A stretch of DNA of 64,000 nt from CAWBOY01 sp963790585 (GTDB taxonomy: Bacteria > Planctomycetota > Planctomycetia > Gemmatales > Gemmataceae), in assembly GCA_963790585.1 (NCBI GenBank), contig CAWBOY010000005.1, forward strand, positions 145,463 through 209,462. Reading direction: 5' to 3'. A model generated the notes under the pieces. That model was not told the DNA's origin and ran no database searches. It saw only the letters and a program-made list of their open reading frames with translations. The first letter of the stretch is position 1. The number at the start of each line of letters is the position of its first letter. The position numbers and the translations under genes are program-made. Below, piece after piece: positions 9,998 through 17,808 of this stretch.

Positions 9998-11259
9998 CAG
10001 GGCAATCGCATCTAAACGCCTGTTCATTATTGGCTGTTCAGTTGTCAGGGACAAGGTTACTGCGAATGATTCTGGTGGAACGTACCCGTTTCACGGAGGA
10101 AAAGACTCATGGCGCAGACCCAAGCAACCCCCTTTCTTGCCGCTTTTGCCCAGTTGCAGGATCCACGCATCAACCGTACCAAGCATCACCGACTGCTGGA
10201 CATCCTCTTCATCGCCCTGTGCGCTGTCGTCAGCGGCGCCAACGATTGCGTGGCCATGGAAAAGTTCGCCAAGAGCAAGCGCGTCTGGCTCGAAAAATTC
10301 CTGGATCTGCCCGACCGCGTGCCGTCGCATGACACCTTCGCTCGTGTGTTCGCCGCCCTGGATGGCAAAGCCTTTGTCGAGTGTTTTCTGAGCTGGGTGA
10401 CCAGCCTCGAACGGAGTACGTCCGGCCAGGTGGTGGCCATCGACGGCAAGACGGCTCGTGCGACGTTGGATCGAGCCAAGAGCAAGCATCCGCTTCATGT
10501 CGTTAGCGCCTGGGCCACGGAGAACCAATTGCTTTTGGGTCAGGAAGTGGTCGATGACAAATCCAATGAGATCACAGCGATTCCTAAACTGTTGGAGGTG
10601 TTGGAATTGACGGGAGCGATTGTGACTTTGGATGCCATGGGATGTCAGAAAGAGATTGCCAGCAAGATACGAGAAAAGGGAGCCGATTATGTGCTGGCGG
10701 TGAAAGGGAATCAGGAGCATTTGGAGCAGGACATCGTGGAGGCGTTTGCCGCCGTGGACGAGGGTCGTAGCACGGCAACGGTGCAAACGCACACGGAGCA
10801 GGACAAGGGGCACGGTCGCTTGGAAACGCGCTGGACGCAGACGATGGCGGTACCCAAGACGTTGCGTCATCAGGAGGATTGGCGGGATCTGGTGAGCATC
10901 GCCCGTTGCACGCGTAGCTACCAGGAGGGTGGAGTGGAGAAGTCGGAGGTGCGTTATTTTATAAGCAGCCTGCAACCCAAGGCGAAGCAGATGGCGGGAG
11001 CGATACGGAGTCATTGGGGAGTGGAGAATGGCTTGCATTGGGTGTTGGACATGTATTTTGCGGAGGATCGCAATCGTGCTCGGACGGGCCATGCGGCAGG
11101 GAACCTGGCGTTGTTACGACGCTGGGTCATCTCGTTATTGCGGCAGGACGAATCGACCAAAGGCGGCATCGAGAAGAAGCGCTTGCAAGCAGGCTGGAAC
11201 GACGAAACGCGCGAGGCCATTCTTGGCCTTTTTATGGGGGATTAGATGCGATTGCCCTG
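9998..11259. mobile_element. ISAs1-family insertion sequence
   Basis: 1,262 bp with 18-bp perfect terminal repeats CAGGGCAATCGCATCTAA (from 9998) and its inverse (to 11259). The 10-bp sequence ACCCAATATG is directly repeated outside both ends (9988-9997 and 11260-11269), the target duplication expected for this family. Perfect ends and duplication make it the youngest insertion of the nest. Confidence 0.95.
10109..11245 (+). CDS. ISAs1-family transposase
   Basis: 378 residues, intact. N-terminal ISAs1-type domain (LQDPRINRTKHHRLLDILFI, then ALCAVVSGANDCVAMEKFAK). Catalytic region includes VVAIDGKTARAT and VTLDAMGCQKEIA for the two Asp, and GAIRSHWGVENGLHWVLDM for the Glu. GGAGG lies just upstream of the ATG at 10109. 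Everything needed for mobility appears present. Confidence 0.93.
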   Translation: MAQTQATPFLAAFAQLQDPRINRTKHHRLLDILFIALCAVVSGANDCVAMEKFAKSKRVWLEKFLDLPDRVPSHDTFARVFAALDGKAFVECFLSWVTSLERSTSGQVVAIDGKTARATLDRAKSKHPLHVVSAWATENQLLLGQEVVDDKSNEITAIPKLLEVLELTGAIVTLDAMGCQKEIASKIREKGADYVLAVKGNQEHLEQDIVEAFAAVDEGRSTATVQTHTEQDKGHGRLETRWTQTMAVPKTLRHQEDWRDLVSIARCTRSYQEGGVEKSEVRYFISSLQPKAKQMAGAIRSHWGVENGLHWVLDMYFAEDRNRARTGHAAGNLALLRRWVISLLRQDESTKGGIEKKRLQAGWNDETREAILGLFMGD

Positions 11260-11313
11260 ACCCAATATGCCGCTCCAATGGAATTAGGTTGATCTAATTT
11301 CGTGCCGGGGTAA

Positions 11314-12202
11314 TACGTACCTCACGCATACTGAGTTCCTCCGGAAGGGAGTCGTAGGTTTCCTGGTCCATCCACTTGGGGCGTCGGGGTTTTCTCCAGG
11401 CGACCACATGGTCATTAGGGCTCAGCCGTTGGCCACGACTGAAGTCCGTATGCCGCAAGTGATGTTGGCGAAAAACAACATCAATGCCGCGAGCCTGGGC
11501 CAAGGCAATCATCCAGTACGAGCAGTAGTATCGATCAGCCAACAGCACGTCACCGGGCCGTAAGCTGCCGAGCAAGGTGCGAATCAACGCCGTCTCCCCG
11601 GTTTCTTTTCCTCGGTAGGGGCCGAAGGCGGAGTCGAGCACGGCGGCCGTCGCCAAGCCAATGAGCGCAACCCAACGCATGATGGGAAAACCCACACCCG
11701 GTCGCTGGGACCGCGACTGGGGATAGGCGGCCTGGTTGGCCGCCGTGTCAGGCATCGATAGGGTCGAGCCATCGACCAGGACGACCCGATGGCCGTGCCA
11801 TCGCCAGGCCTCGGGGGCCTGGTCTTCGAGTTGGCAACCGACATCACAGGCCAGACGTCTGAGGAAGCGTTCCGCCAACTTGGCCCGCGCCTTACAATAG
11901 GCTCCTGTACCCGCATGGCACGTGGGACGTCCCAGGACGCTAAGTAACATCATGATACGTGAGACAGCGGCCACACACGACTTGGATGCCGAGGCGACCT
12001 GGGCGAGAAAAGCCCACAGGGTTACAGGTACGGAGTAAACATCGGAGTCAGCCGTCCCAAAAGGGATCTGCTCTTGAGCCGCGACTTCCTCGATGCGTTC
12101 GGCAGTCAAGACGTCGTGAAAAGAAAGTGAGTCGGCTTGGGCGAAACTGTCAAGTGTTTGTTGAAACGAAGCCACAGTGGCGTGAGGTGTATAAAAAGGC
12201 AT
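11314..12202 (-). pseudogene. IS4-family transposase, N-terminal part
   Basis: Begins MPFYTPHATVASFQQTL at 12202 and includes the first two catalytic Asp contexts, VLVDGSTLSMPD and LLADRYYCSYW. It runs into the IS630 end after SMREVR. The matching C-terminal part is at 8374-8891. The ATG at 12202 has AAGGAAGG upstream, which lies inside an inverted repeat (12205-12251). Confidence 0.87.
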
Positions 12203-12204
12203 AG

Positions 12205-12251
12205 AGGCCTTCCTTGACCCTAGGTCGCCAAACCACACTCAAGGAAGGCCT
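12205..12251 (-). promoter_or_regulatory. hairpin covering the IS4 transposase ribosome site
   Basis: AGGCCTTCCTTGA (12205-12217) is inverted as TCAAGGAAGGCCT (12239-12251); a third partial copy AAGGAAGGCCTA lies at about 12270. On the minus strand the proximal arm contains the AAGGAAGG ribosome site just before the transposase ATG, so a transcript reading in from outside could fold and hide it. Such read-through protection is known in several IS families; here it is inferred from position. Confidence 0.5.
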
Positions 12252-12903
12252 CACACAAAAAGCATAGGCAAGGAAGGCCTACGCCACAATAGGAATCAAG
12301 AAACTTGCGATCAAAACCAAAAAATTGAACGCGAGGCGTGGAAGGTGCGATCAAAGAGACAATTTTGGCGTGGAAGTGCCATTCGTGCCCGTCCCCTTTG
12401 TGCGCCGTGCCAAGGCGTAACTTTTCAGTGGGTGCGAATCCCACCCGGCAACTGGTCGTTCCAGCCGGTAGCAATCGGAGCGGCAGTGGAGGTAACGAAA
12501 CTGTCGAAGCCTTCGATGGAAAGGGTCGTTTGAGCGACTCCGCGAGCAGGCAGGCCGTAACGTGAGTGAACGCTGAGCAGGCCTCGAAACGGGTAATGTG
12601 GTAGCCGACCCAGCAAAGGGATGGGGAAGGCCGCAGACGTGAGGATACAGGGGGAACGACTTTAGCCCCACCCGCGTTGCCACCGGGGTAATGGCGACGG
12701 CATGTCGGCATAGGAAAGTTAACGCAACACGGGAAACCCTCTGCGGTGGCAGCAGTGCCAACCGGACGCCCGCGAGGGACAGGCCGGGCCGCTTGGGGTG
12801 GCGGAGAGGCTCGTAGTACCGCTGAAGCCGGGTAACGCCGGTGGAGGGAAGGGGCCTTGGTTCAAGGACAGCGTCCGAAGGAAAGAGAGCCAGGAGATTG
12901 GTG

Positions 12904-14220
12904 ATGAGCCTAACACCTCCCGATACGGTTCGGAAACTCCAGGAGACGTTGCATGCCAAAGCGAAGAGAGCACCCACCTATCGGTTCTATGCGTTGTACG
13001 ACAAGGTGTACCGGGCCGATGTGCTGGGCCATGCGTACCTGTGCTGTGCCGCTAACGACGGCGCGGCGGGGGTGGATGGCCAGACGTTCACGGACATCGA
13101 GGAGTACGGGCTGGACCGTTGGCTGGGTGAACTGACGGAAGAACTCCGAAACAAAGCGTATCGCCCGCAAGCAGTCCGACGGGTGTACATACCGAAGTCG
13201 GATGGCAAACAGCGACCGTTGGGCATTCCAACGATCCGCGACCGCGTCGTGCAGATGGCTGTGTTGCTCGTCTTGGAGCCGATCTTCGAGGCGGACTTGC
13301 AGCCGGAACAATTTGCTTATCGGCAAGGCCGAAGCGCTCTGGACGCGATCGAGCAGGTCCAATTGTTGCTAGACAACGGGCATACGGAGATTGTCGATGC
13401 GGACTTGAGTGGGTACTTCGATAGCATCCCCCACGCCGAGTTAATGGCATCGGTGAGCCGACGGCTTAGTGACGGGCTACTACTGGCCCTGATCAAAAGC
13501 TGGTTGGAGGCACCGGTGGAAGACCTTGGAGATCGTGGGGACAAGCGTCGAACGACTCGCAACAAGGACGAGGGTCGCGGCACCCCGCAAGGGGGCGTGC
13601 TCTCGCCGCTGCTGGCGAATCTCTACATGCGTCGCTTCGTGCTGGGCTGGAAGACAAACGGGCATGCCAATCGTCTTGAGGCGCGTATCGTCAATTATGC
13701 GGACGACTTTGTGATCTGCTGCCGTGGTACGGCTCTTGAAGCCGAGGCGGTGATGCGGCGCATGATGTCGAAGCTGCGGTTGACGGTGAACGAGACGAAG
13801 ACCCGGGTTTGCCGCTTGCCGGACGAGACGTTTTCGTTTTTGGGTTACACGTTCGGTCGGAACTGGTCGCCGAAGACGGGGCGTAGCTACATCGGTCCCC
13901 GTCCGGCCGTCAAGAAGATCCACGGGATCTGTGAGGTGATCCGCGATCAGACCAGCCGAACGTGGCAGTGGTTGTCTTGCCGGGCGTTAATAACTCGCGT
14001 CAACAGCCGACTGGTGGGCTGGGCGAACTATTTTTGTCTCGGTAACACGGCCCCGGCCATGAAGCAGGTGATGGCGCACACCTGTCAACGGCTCCGTCAG
14101 TGGCTGGGTCGGAAGCACCGCGTGCAGGGTACGGCCCGACAGTGTTATTCGGATCGTTACCTGCGTGAGGACCTGGGATTAGTGTGGCTTCCAGGGCGAC
14201 CGCGACCTCGCGTCTTGTGA
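12904..14220 (+). CDS. ltrA: group II intron reverse transcriptase/maturase
   Basis: 438 residues from the ATG at 12904, with GGAG upstream. RT motifs in order: GVDGQTFTDIEEYG, VYIPKSDGKQRPLGIPTIRD, FAYRQGRSALDAIE, ADLSGYFDSIPH, GTPQGGVLSPLLANLYM and the catalytic NYADDFVIC at about residues 262-270. Then LGYTF and the maturase/thumb region (NSRLVGWANYF). No HNH endonuclease is evident at the C-terminus, which ends LGLVWLPGRPRPRVL. Encoded in domain IV; it would aid splicing and retrohoming. Confidence 0.93.
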   Translation: MSLTPPDTVRKLQETLHAKAKRAPTYRFYALYDKVYRADVLGHAYLCCAANDGAAGVDGQTFTDIEEYGLDRWLGELTEELRNKAYRPQAVRRVYIPKSDGKQRPLGIPTIRDRVVQMAVLLVLEPIFEADLQPEQFAYRQGRSALDAIEQVQLLLDNGHTEIVDADLSGYFDSIPHAELMASVSRRLSDGLLLALIKSWLEAPVEDLGDRGDKRRTTRNKDEGRGTPQGGVLSPLLANLYMRRFVLGWKTNGHANRLEARIVNYADDFVICCRGTALEAEAVMRRMMSKLRLTVNETKTRVCRLPDETFSFLGYTFGRNWSPKTGRSYIGPRPAVKKIHGICEVIRDQTSRTWQWLSCRALITRVNSRLVGWANYFCLGNTAPAMKQVMAHTCQRLRQWLGRKHRVQGTARQCYSDRYLREDLGLVWLPGRPRPRVL

Positions 14221-14246
14221 GCGAACGCATGAGTTACCTTGTCCGA

Positions 14247-14279
14247 GAGCCGGATGCCTTAATAGGGCCCGTCCGGTTC
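14247..14279 (+). ncRNA. group II intron domain V
   Basis: A 33-base hairpin that begins GAGCCGGATG and ends CCGTCCGGTTC fits the catalytic domain V, including the AGC triad near its 5' side. It lies 27 bases after the maturase stop codon. Domain VI and the 3' splice site follow up to 14391. Confidence 0.8.
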
Positions 14280-14404
14280 GACGAGCGGGAAGTGGAAACG
14301 GGGCATGGCCGGGAGATTGAGGCACCGGCCAACGAAAGGGCCGGATACCGCTGGACTCGACCTAAACCACCGCGCCACTTCTCGACTCTACTTCGGATAG
14401 GCTC

Positions 14405-17110
14405 TTATTCCGAACCCAAAGCCTTGTGAACGTCTAAGGCCACGAATGCCAACAACTCTTTGTTGGGCATTTCAGTCAACAAACGTTCAGCACCCTCCAC
14501 CACGTCGCGCATGAGATCAGCCTTTGAGGTTAGCATTTCATCGATCCGTTCCTCCACGGTTCCCCGGCAGACGAACTTGTGGACCAGGACATTGCGTTTC
14601 TGGCCGATGCGAAACGCCCGGTCGGTGGCTTGGTTTTCCACGGCCGGATTCCACCAGCGATCGAAGTGAATCACCTGCGATGCCGCCGTCAGGTTCAGGC
14701 CTGTTCCGCCAGCCTTGACGGACAGCACAAAGAACGGCGGTCCGTTGTCGCGCTGAAATCGCTCTACCAAATCGCGTCGCTTGGTCACGGCCGTGCCGCC
14801 ATGCAAAACCAGCCCCGGTCGGCCAAAGACGCTCTCCAGAAACAGCGCCAACGGCTCGGCCACCTCACGAAACTGGGTGAAGACGAGAACCTTCTCCTGC
14901 CGCTCGGCCATTTCCTCGCAAAGCTCGGCCAGGCGCTGAAACTTGCCGCTCTGCTTGGGGTCGTAACTCCCGAGGCCGAGCGCCTGATCAGGATGATTGC
15001 AGATTTGCTTGAGGCGCATCAGGCTGGCTAACACCAGGCCGCGGCGCTGGATCCCCTCCGCTGGCTCCAACGATTCCTCCAAAGTTCGCACAGTCTGCTC
15101 ATAAAGACCAGCTTGCTGTTTCGTGAGGCCGCAATACGCGATTACCTCAGTCTTATCCGGAAGATCGGCAATTACCCGTTTGTCGGTCTTCAATCTCCGC
15201 AGAATATAGGGTCCTACGAGCTTGCGCAACGGCTGATACGACGGCTTCGGAGCGGACTCCAGGTTCTTGACAAAGCGCGAGAACGTTTTGGCGTTGCCCA
15301 GCAGGCCTGGATTTAAGAAATCGAACAAGGACCACAAATCGGAGAGCCGATTCTCGACCGGCGTTCCCGTCAGAGCAATCCGGCTATCGGCCTTTAACTC
15401 CTTGACGGCGCGTGTCTGGCGAGTGCCAGAATTCTTGATCGCCTGAGCCTCATCCAGGATCGCGAGGCGCCATTTGCGTCGGCGCAACCAATCCTTGCGC
15501 GCGAGGACTCCATAGGTGGTAATGATGAGATCGCGGTCCTTCATGTCGACGGCAGCAAGCTCCTTGCCGACGGCCATCTCGGAGGGATGAACGACGGCAA
15601 CGCTCAAGGACGGAGCAAACCGTTCAATCTCGGCCTTCCAATTCGCAATCAATGAGGCCGGGACTACCAGGAGGCTCGGCACGCCTGAACTCTTTGGCCT
15701 GTCCGTTTGGGACCTTCCCTTCAAAGCGAGCAACAAGGCGATTACCTGAACGGTCTTTCCGAGACCCATGTCGTCCGCCAGGCAGGCGCCCAAACCCAAC
15801 TGGGCGAGAAAGTGCATCCAACTCAGGCCTGTACGTTGGTAGGGCCGCAGCTCCGCTCGCAGATCGGCTGGCACGGGAACTTGCCGTGCATCCGGCCCCT
15901 CTATTCGCTTTAACATCGCGTCCAGTTCTGGCCCTGCTGTGATGCCGACCCACTCGGGCGTTGCCGCCGCGAGATCCGTCACACTGTCACGTTCCAACGT
16001 TGCCCCGGCGAGCAGGCGCATTCCTTCAAAGAACGACAGCCCCTCGCGCTGAACTTGATGTTGGATGGTGTGCCAGTGCTCGAGCGCCTCCTCCAGTTTG
16101 GTGCGATCGATCTCCAACCACTTGCCTTTGAACTTTACTAATCCTCCCGTCAGATTAAGCAATTCCTGCAGGTCTGCTTCACTCAGCGTCTGGCCGTCGA
16201 GCGCCACATCAACATTGAAATCGAGCAAGGAGCCCATCCCTAACTTGGACCCGCGCCGTGGGTCTATCTTCACATTGACGATTGGCCGCGACGGACGCGC
16301 TGACTTCCACCAGTCGGGAACCCTGACGAGCAACCCACTCTCTTCAAAGATCGGAATATCCTGCAAGAATCGATAAGCCTCCTTGGGCGACCAGGCCAAG
16401 GCATGGTACACCTCGCCGGAATCGACCAACTCCTTAATCAATGTGCTACGCGTGGCAGCCCGCTCGAGTGGCGTGAGCAATGACAGCAGCGCTTTGCGAT
16501 TCTTGGCTCCGGCATATTGTTGTAGCGCCCGCCCCAGCGGCTCATGCAGGGGGCGCCCTTGCGGCGACAGCCGACTAACATAGGTGGCCAGGAACGCGAA
16601 GGGATTGTCCGCATCACGTTTGTTTTCGGCCAGATGCACGGTGACCCGGCCTACAAATCTCCAAAGCGGATTCTTCTCGGTCAGATAGGCTTGCGCACCG
16701 CCTGCATGTTGCCGAACCTCGTCGCGCACCAGCGAATCCAGGTCGGTCCACCACTGCACCAGTGTCTCAGGGCGCAGATACTCCAGGCCGACCATCGGCG
16801 GCGCCTGGAGTATCCAAGATGCGAGTTCACCCTCCTCCGGCGGCGGCGTCGGCGGTAGATCTTGTGTCGTTTCGAGTCCCTGGGTCTGGCACAGCCGCGT
16901 TAGATAGGTGGAGGCAAATGACCGGACCCAGTCGATGGCAGGCGGCAGGCGCGTTTGCAATTCCTGGGTAGCAAGATGGAGTAGTCCATGAGCGGCGTCT
17001 TTGTCGAATGCGGCGACAAGGGATTTGGCAAGACCAGGCGCGGCCTCGTCGACATGGGCGGACTCGATCAATCCCAAATGGCCCGCGGGTGAGATGACGA
17101 GTTCGTGCAT
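14405..17110 (-). CDS. SNF2/HepA-type DEAD-like helicase
   Basis: 901 residues. The N-terminal half is the SNF2-associated region found in bacterial HepA-like proteins. The SNF2 ATPase part starts near residue 410: Walker A in LADDMGLGKTVQ (about 448), motif II as LDEAQ (about 555), LTGTPVENRLSDLWSLFDF after it. The helicase C lobe ends in VIHFDRWWNPAVENQATDR and RIGQKR (about 836). Its SWIM partner is at 5516-6373 downstream on the same strand. The TAA stop at 14405-14407 coincides with the outer end of the inserted IS4 element, so the original C-terminus could have been a little longer. Confidence 0.93.
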   Translation of the reverse strand: MHELVISPAGHLGLIESAHVDEAAPGLAKSLVAAFDKDAAHGLLHLATQELQTRLPPAIDWVRSFASTYLTRLCQTQGLETTQDLPPTPPPEEGELASWILQAPPMVGLEYLRPETLVQWWTDLDSLVRDEVRQHAGGAQAYLTEKNPLWRFVGRVTVHLAENKRDADNPFAFLATYVSRLSPQGRPLHEPLGRALQQYAGAKNRKALLSLLTPLERAATRSTLIKELVDSGEVYHALAWSPKEAYRFLQDIPIFEESGLLVRVPDWWKSARPSRPIVNVKIDPRRGSKLGMGSLLDFNVDVALDGQTLSEADLQELLNLTGGLVKFKGKWLEIDRTKLEEALEHWHTIQHQVQREGLSFFEGMRLLAGATLERDSVTDLAAATPEWVGITAGPELDAMLKRIEGPDARQVPVPADLRAELRPYQRTGLSWMHFLAQLGLGACLADDMGLGKTVQVIALLLALKGRSQTDRPKSSGVPSLLVVPASLIANWKAEIERFAPSLSVAVVHPSEMAVGKELAAVDMKDRDLIITTYGVLARKDWLRRRKWRLAILDEAQAIKNSGTRQTRAVKELKADSRIALTGTPVENRLSDLWSLFDFLNPGLLGNAKTFSRFVKNLESAPKPSYQPLRKLVGPYILRRLKTDKRVIADLPDKTEVIAYCGLTKQQAGLYEQTVRTLEESLEPAEGIQRRGLVLASLMRLKQICNHPDQALGLGSYDPKQSGKFQRLAELCEEMAERQEKVLVFTQFREVAEPLALFLESVFGRPGLVLHGGTAVTKRRDLVERFQRDNGPPFFVLSVKAGGTGLNLTAASQVIHFDRWWNPAVENQATDRAFRIGQKRNVLVHKFVCRGTVEERIDEMLTSKADLMRDVVEGAERLLTEMPNKELLAFVALDVHKALGSE

Positions 17111-17150
17111 TGCCGATTCCGATTCAGGACTGTAGGAGTATTTATATTGC

Positions 17151-17189
17151 CCCCTCCGGTGGTTGAGCGAGGCGACACCACCGGAGGGG
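17151..17189. terminator. 13-bp inverted repeat between two minus-strand genes
   Basis: CCCCTCCGGTGGT (17151-17163) and its inverse (17177-17189) flank a 13-base loop, downstream of the pseudopilin-like gene and upstream of the SNF2 gene on the minus strand. No T-run follows, so terminator function is only a suggestion. Confidence 0.45.
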
Positions 17190-17221
17190 AGACGTGACTT
17201 TCCGGATGGACTACTAGAACC

Positions 17222-17668
17222 CTAATATAAGGGTTCACGCGTCCACTTCACGGATTCATCCTGCCACGTGCCGTCCTCGCGCCGAGCATCGAACTCGCCG
17301 ATTATGTCGGCATCCTCGTCGGCTCCGCCAGGCGCGCCATCACGACCGAGACTCGTAAACGTCACACGGCTACCATTCACCGTCATAGTAATCGGCCGCT
17401 GCCAGCCATCGAGAACGCCGTTATATGTGTCCAGGTCTTTTGGTAGTTCGTCCACCGTCGTTGGCAGGCGGTCGTGATCTTGCGCAAAGCGGATTACACG
17501 TTTCTTCATGGAGTGCATAGTCGAGTATGTTCGAGCGCGTGGCCCAGCCCCAGCGTTGATGGCCTTCATCATTCGTATTCCTTTCTCACAAGCCGGGATA
17601 ATAAGAATGAAGATGCAAGCGCAGAGGGCAAGGATGATGAGCACTTCCCAGAAGGTTAATTTTTTCAT
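17222..17668 (-). CDS. GspG-like pseudopilin with unusual N-terminus
   Basis: 148 residues from the ATG at 17668 (AAGG upstream). The start KKLTFWEVLIIL and the following hydrophobic stretch resemble a type II secretion prepilin (normally G|FTLxEVL), and the end SLGRDGAPGGADEDADI is the calcium-loop region of GspG-type pseudopilins. The Gly-Phe pair at the usual cleavage site is replaced by Lys-Leu, so processing by prepilin peptidase is doubtful. No other secretion gene is nearby. An alternative TTG at 17710 would add 14 residues. Confidence 0.68.
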   Translation of the reverse strand: MKKLTFWEVLIILALCACIFILIIPACEKGIRMMKAINAGAGPRARTYSTMHSMKKRVIRFAQDHDRLPTTVDELPKDLDTYNGVLDGWQRPITMTVNGSRVTFTSLGRDGAPGGADEDADIIGEFDARREDGTWQDESVKWTREPLY

Positions 17669-17720
17669 CGGAGCCTTGAATGTCGTGTCCTGAATCGGAT
17701 GTTTGTTCAATAATCGCCAG

Positions 17721-17805
17721 CCGTGGCCGGAGTCAGGTCCTCCGACCCCGGCGTAGCTCTACTGGTTCCAATGAACCGGGGTCGGAGTACCGACCCCGGC
17801 CATGG
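17721..17805. repeat. second copy of the paired CCGGGGTCGG palindromes
   Basis: A degenerate unit (CCGGAGTCAGGTCCTCCGAC...) is followed about 25 bases later by a perfect unit reading AACCGGGGTCGGAGTACCG and then ACCCCGGCCATGG. The perfect unit matches the one at 5457-5486 over about 28 bases. As at the first locus it lies in a short intergenic gap next to gene ends. Confidence 0.7.
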
Positions 17806-17808
17806 CTT

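Larger units (their letters stand above)
8965..11292 (+). pseudogene. IS630-family transposase, split by ISAs1
   Basis: Reads MSITLPDARH to PQTQYA at 9997 and is then cut; the last codons (PMELG and stop) are at 11270-11292. Helix-turn-helix part: LGYSETDLAELLGVRRETIS. DDE part: WADEVGVQADHHPG, IVDQLGSHT and YSPELNPVEYLNND. An apparently longer open frame that runs from here to 10332 is a chimera with ISAs1 DNA and should not be taken as a protein. ATG 8965 is chosen because GAGGTG precedes it. Confidence 0.88.
8894..11313. mobile_element. IS630-family element, copy 1, interrupted by ISAs1
   Basis: Ends are TTACCCTGGCACG (8894) and its near-inverse CGTGCCGGGGTAA (to 11313), flanked by TA on both sides (8892-8893, 11314-11315), the target of this family. 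Subtracting the ISAs1 element and its 10-bp duplication leaves 1,148 bp, exactly the length of the intact copy at 31738-32885. The two copies differ at one base seen by eye (A at 9027, a silent change), so they separated recently. Confidence 0.9.
12400..14391 (+). mobile_element. group II intron with internal maturase gene
   Basis: The 5' end GTGCG at 12400 matches the GUGYG consensus and the 3' end at 14391 is AC. A structured non-coding stretch of about 500 bases precedes the reverse transcriptase gene and domain V (14247-14279) follows it. The insertion point is fixed by the flanks: GTCCCCTTT before and TTCGG after rebuild the five-T run of the IS4 terminal repeat, as seen uninterrupted at the other end of that element. 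Length 1,992 bases. Confidence 0.9.
8064..14407. mobile_element. IS4-family element, interrupted by IS630 and a group II intron
   Basis: The outer ends are inverted copies: TAAGAGCCTATCCGAA (from 8064) and TTCGGATAGGCTCTTA (to 14407), continuing inward as five A/T and GGGGACGGGCAC. The right arm is cut after CCCCTTT by a group II intron (12400-14391) and resumes as TTCGG, restoring the five T. The transposase is split by an IS630 element (8894-11313). Between GGGCAC and GAATGGCACTTCCA the left end carries an extra 48 bases with a hairpin that the right end lacks. No direct target repeat is evident outside. Bases 8097-8373 hold no gene. Confidence 0.8.

Noticed and set aside
8911..10332. Apparent 473-residue protein spanning IS630 and ISAs1 DNA
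   Set aside because: It crosses the exact ISAs1 insertion point; the last 112 residues are ISAs1 sequence in the wrong frame.
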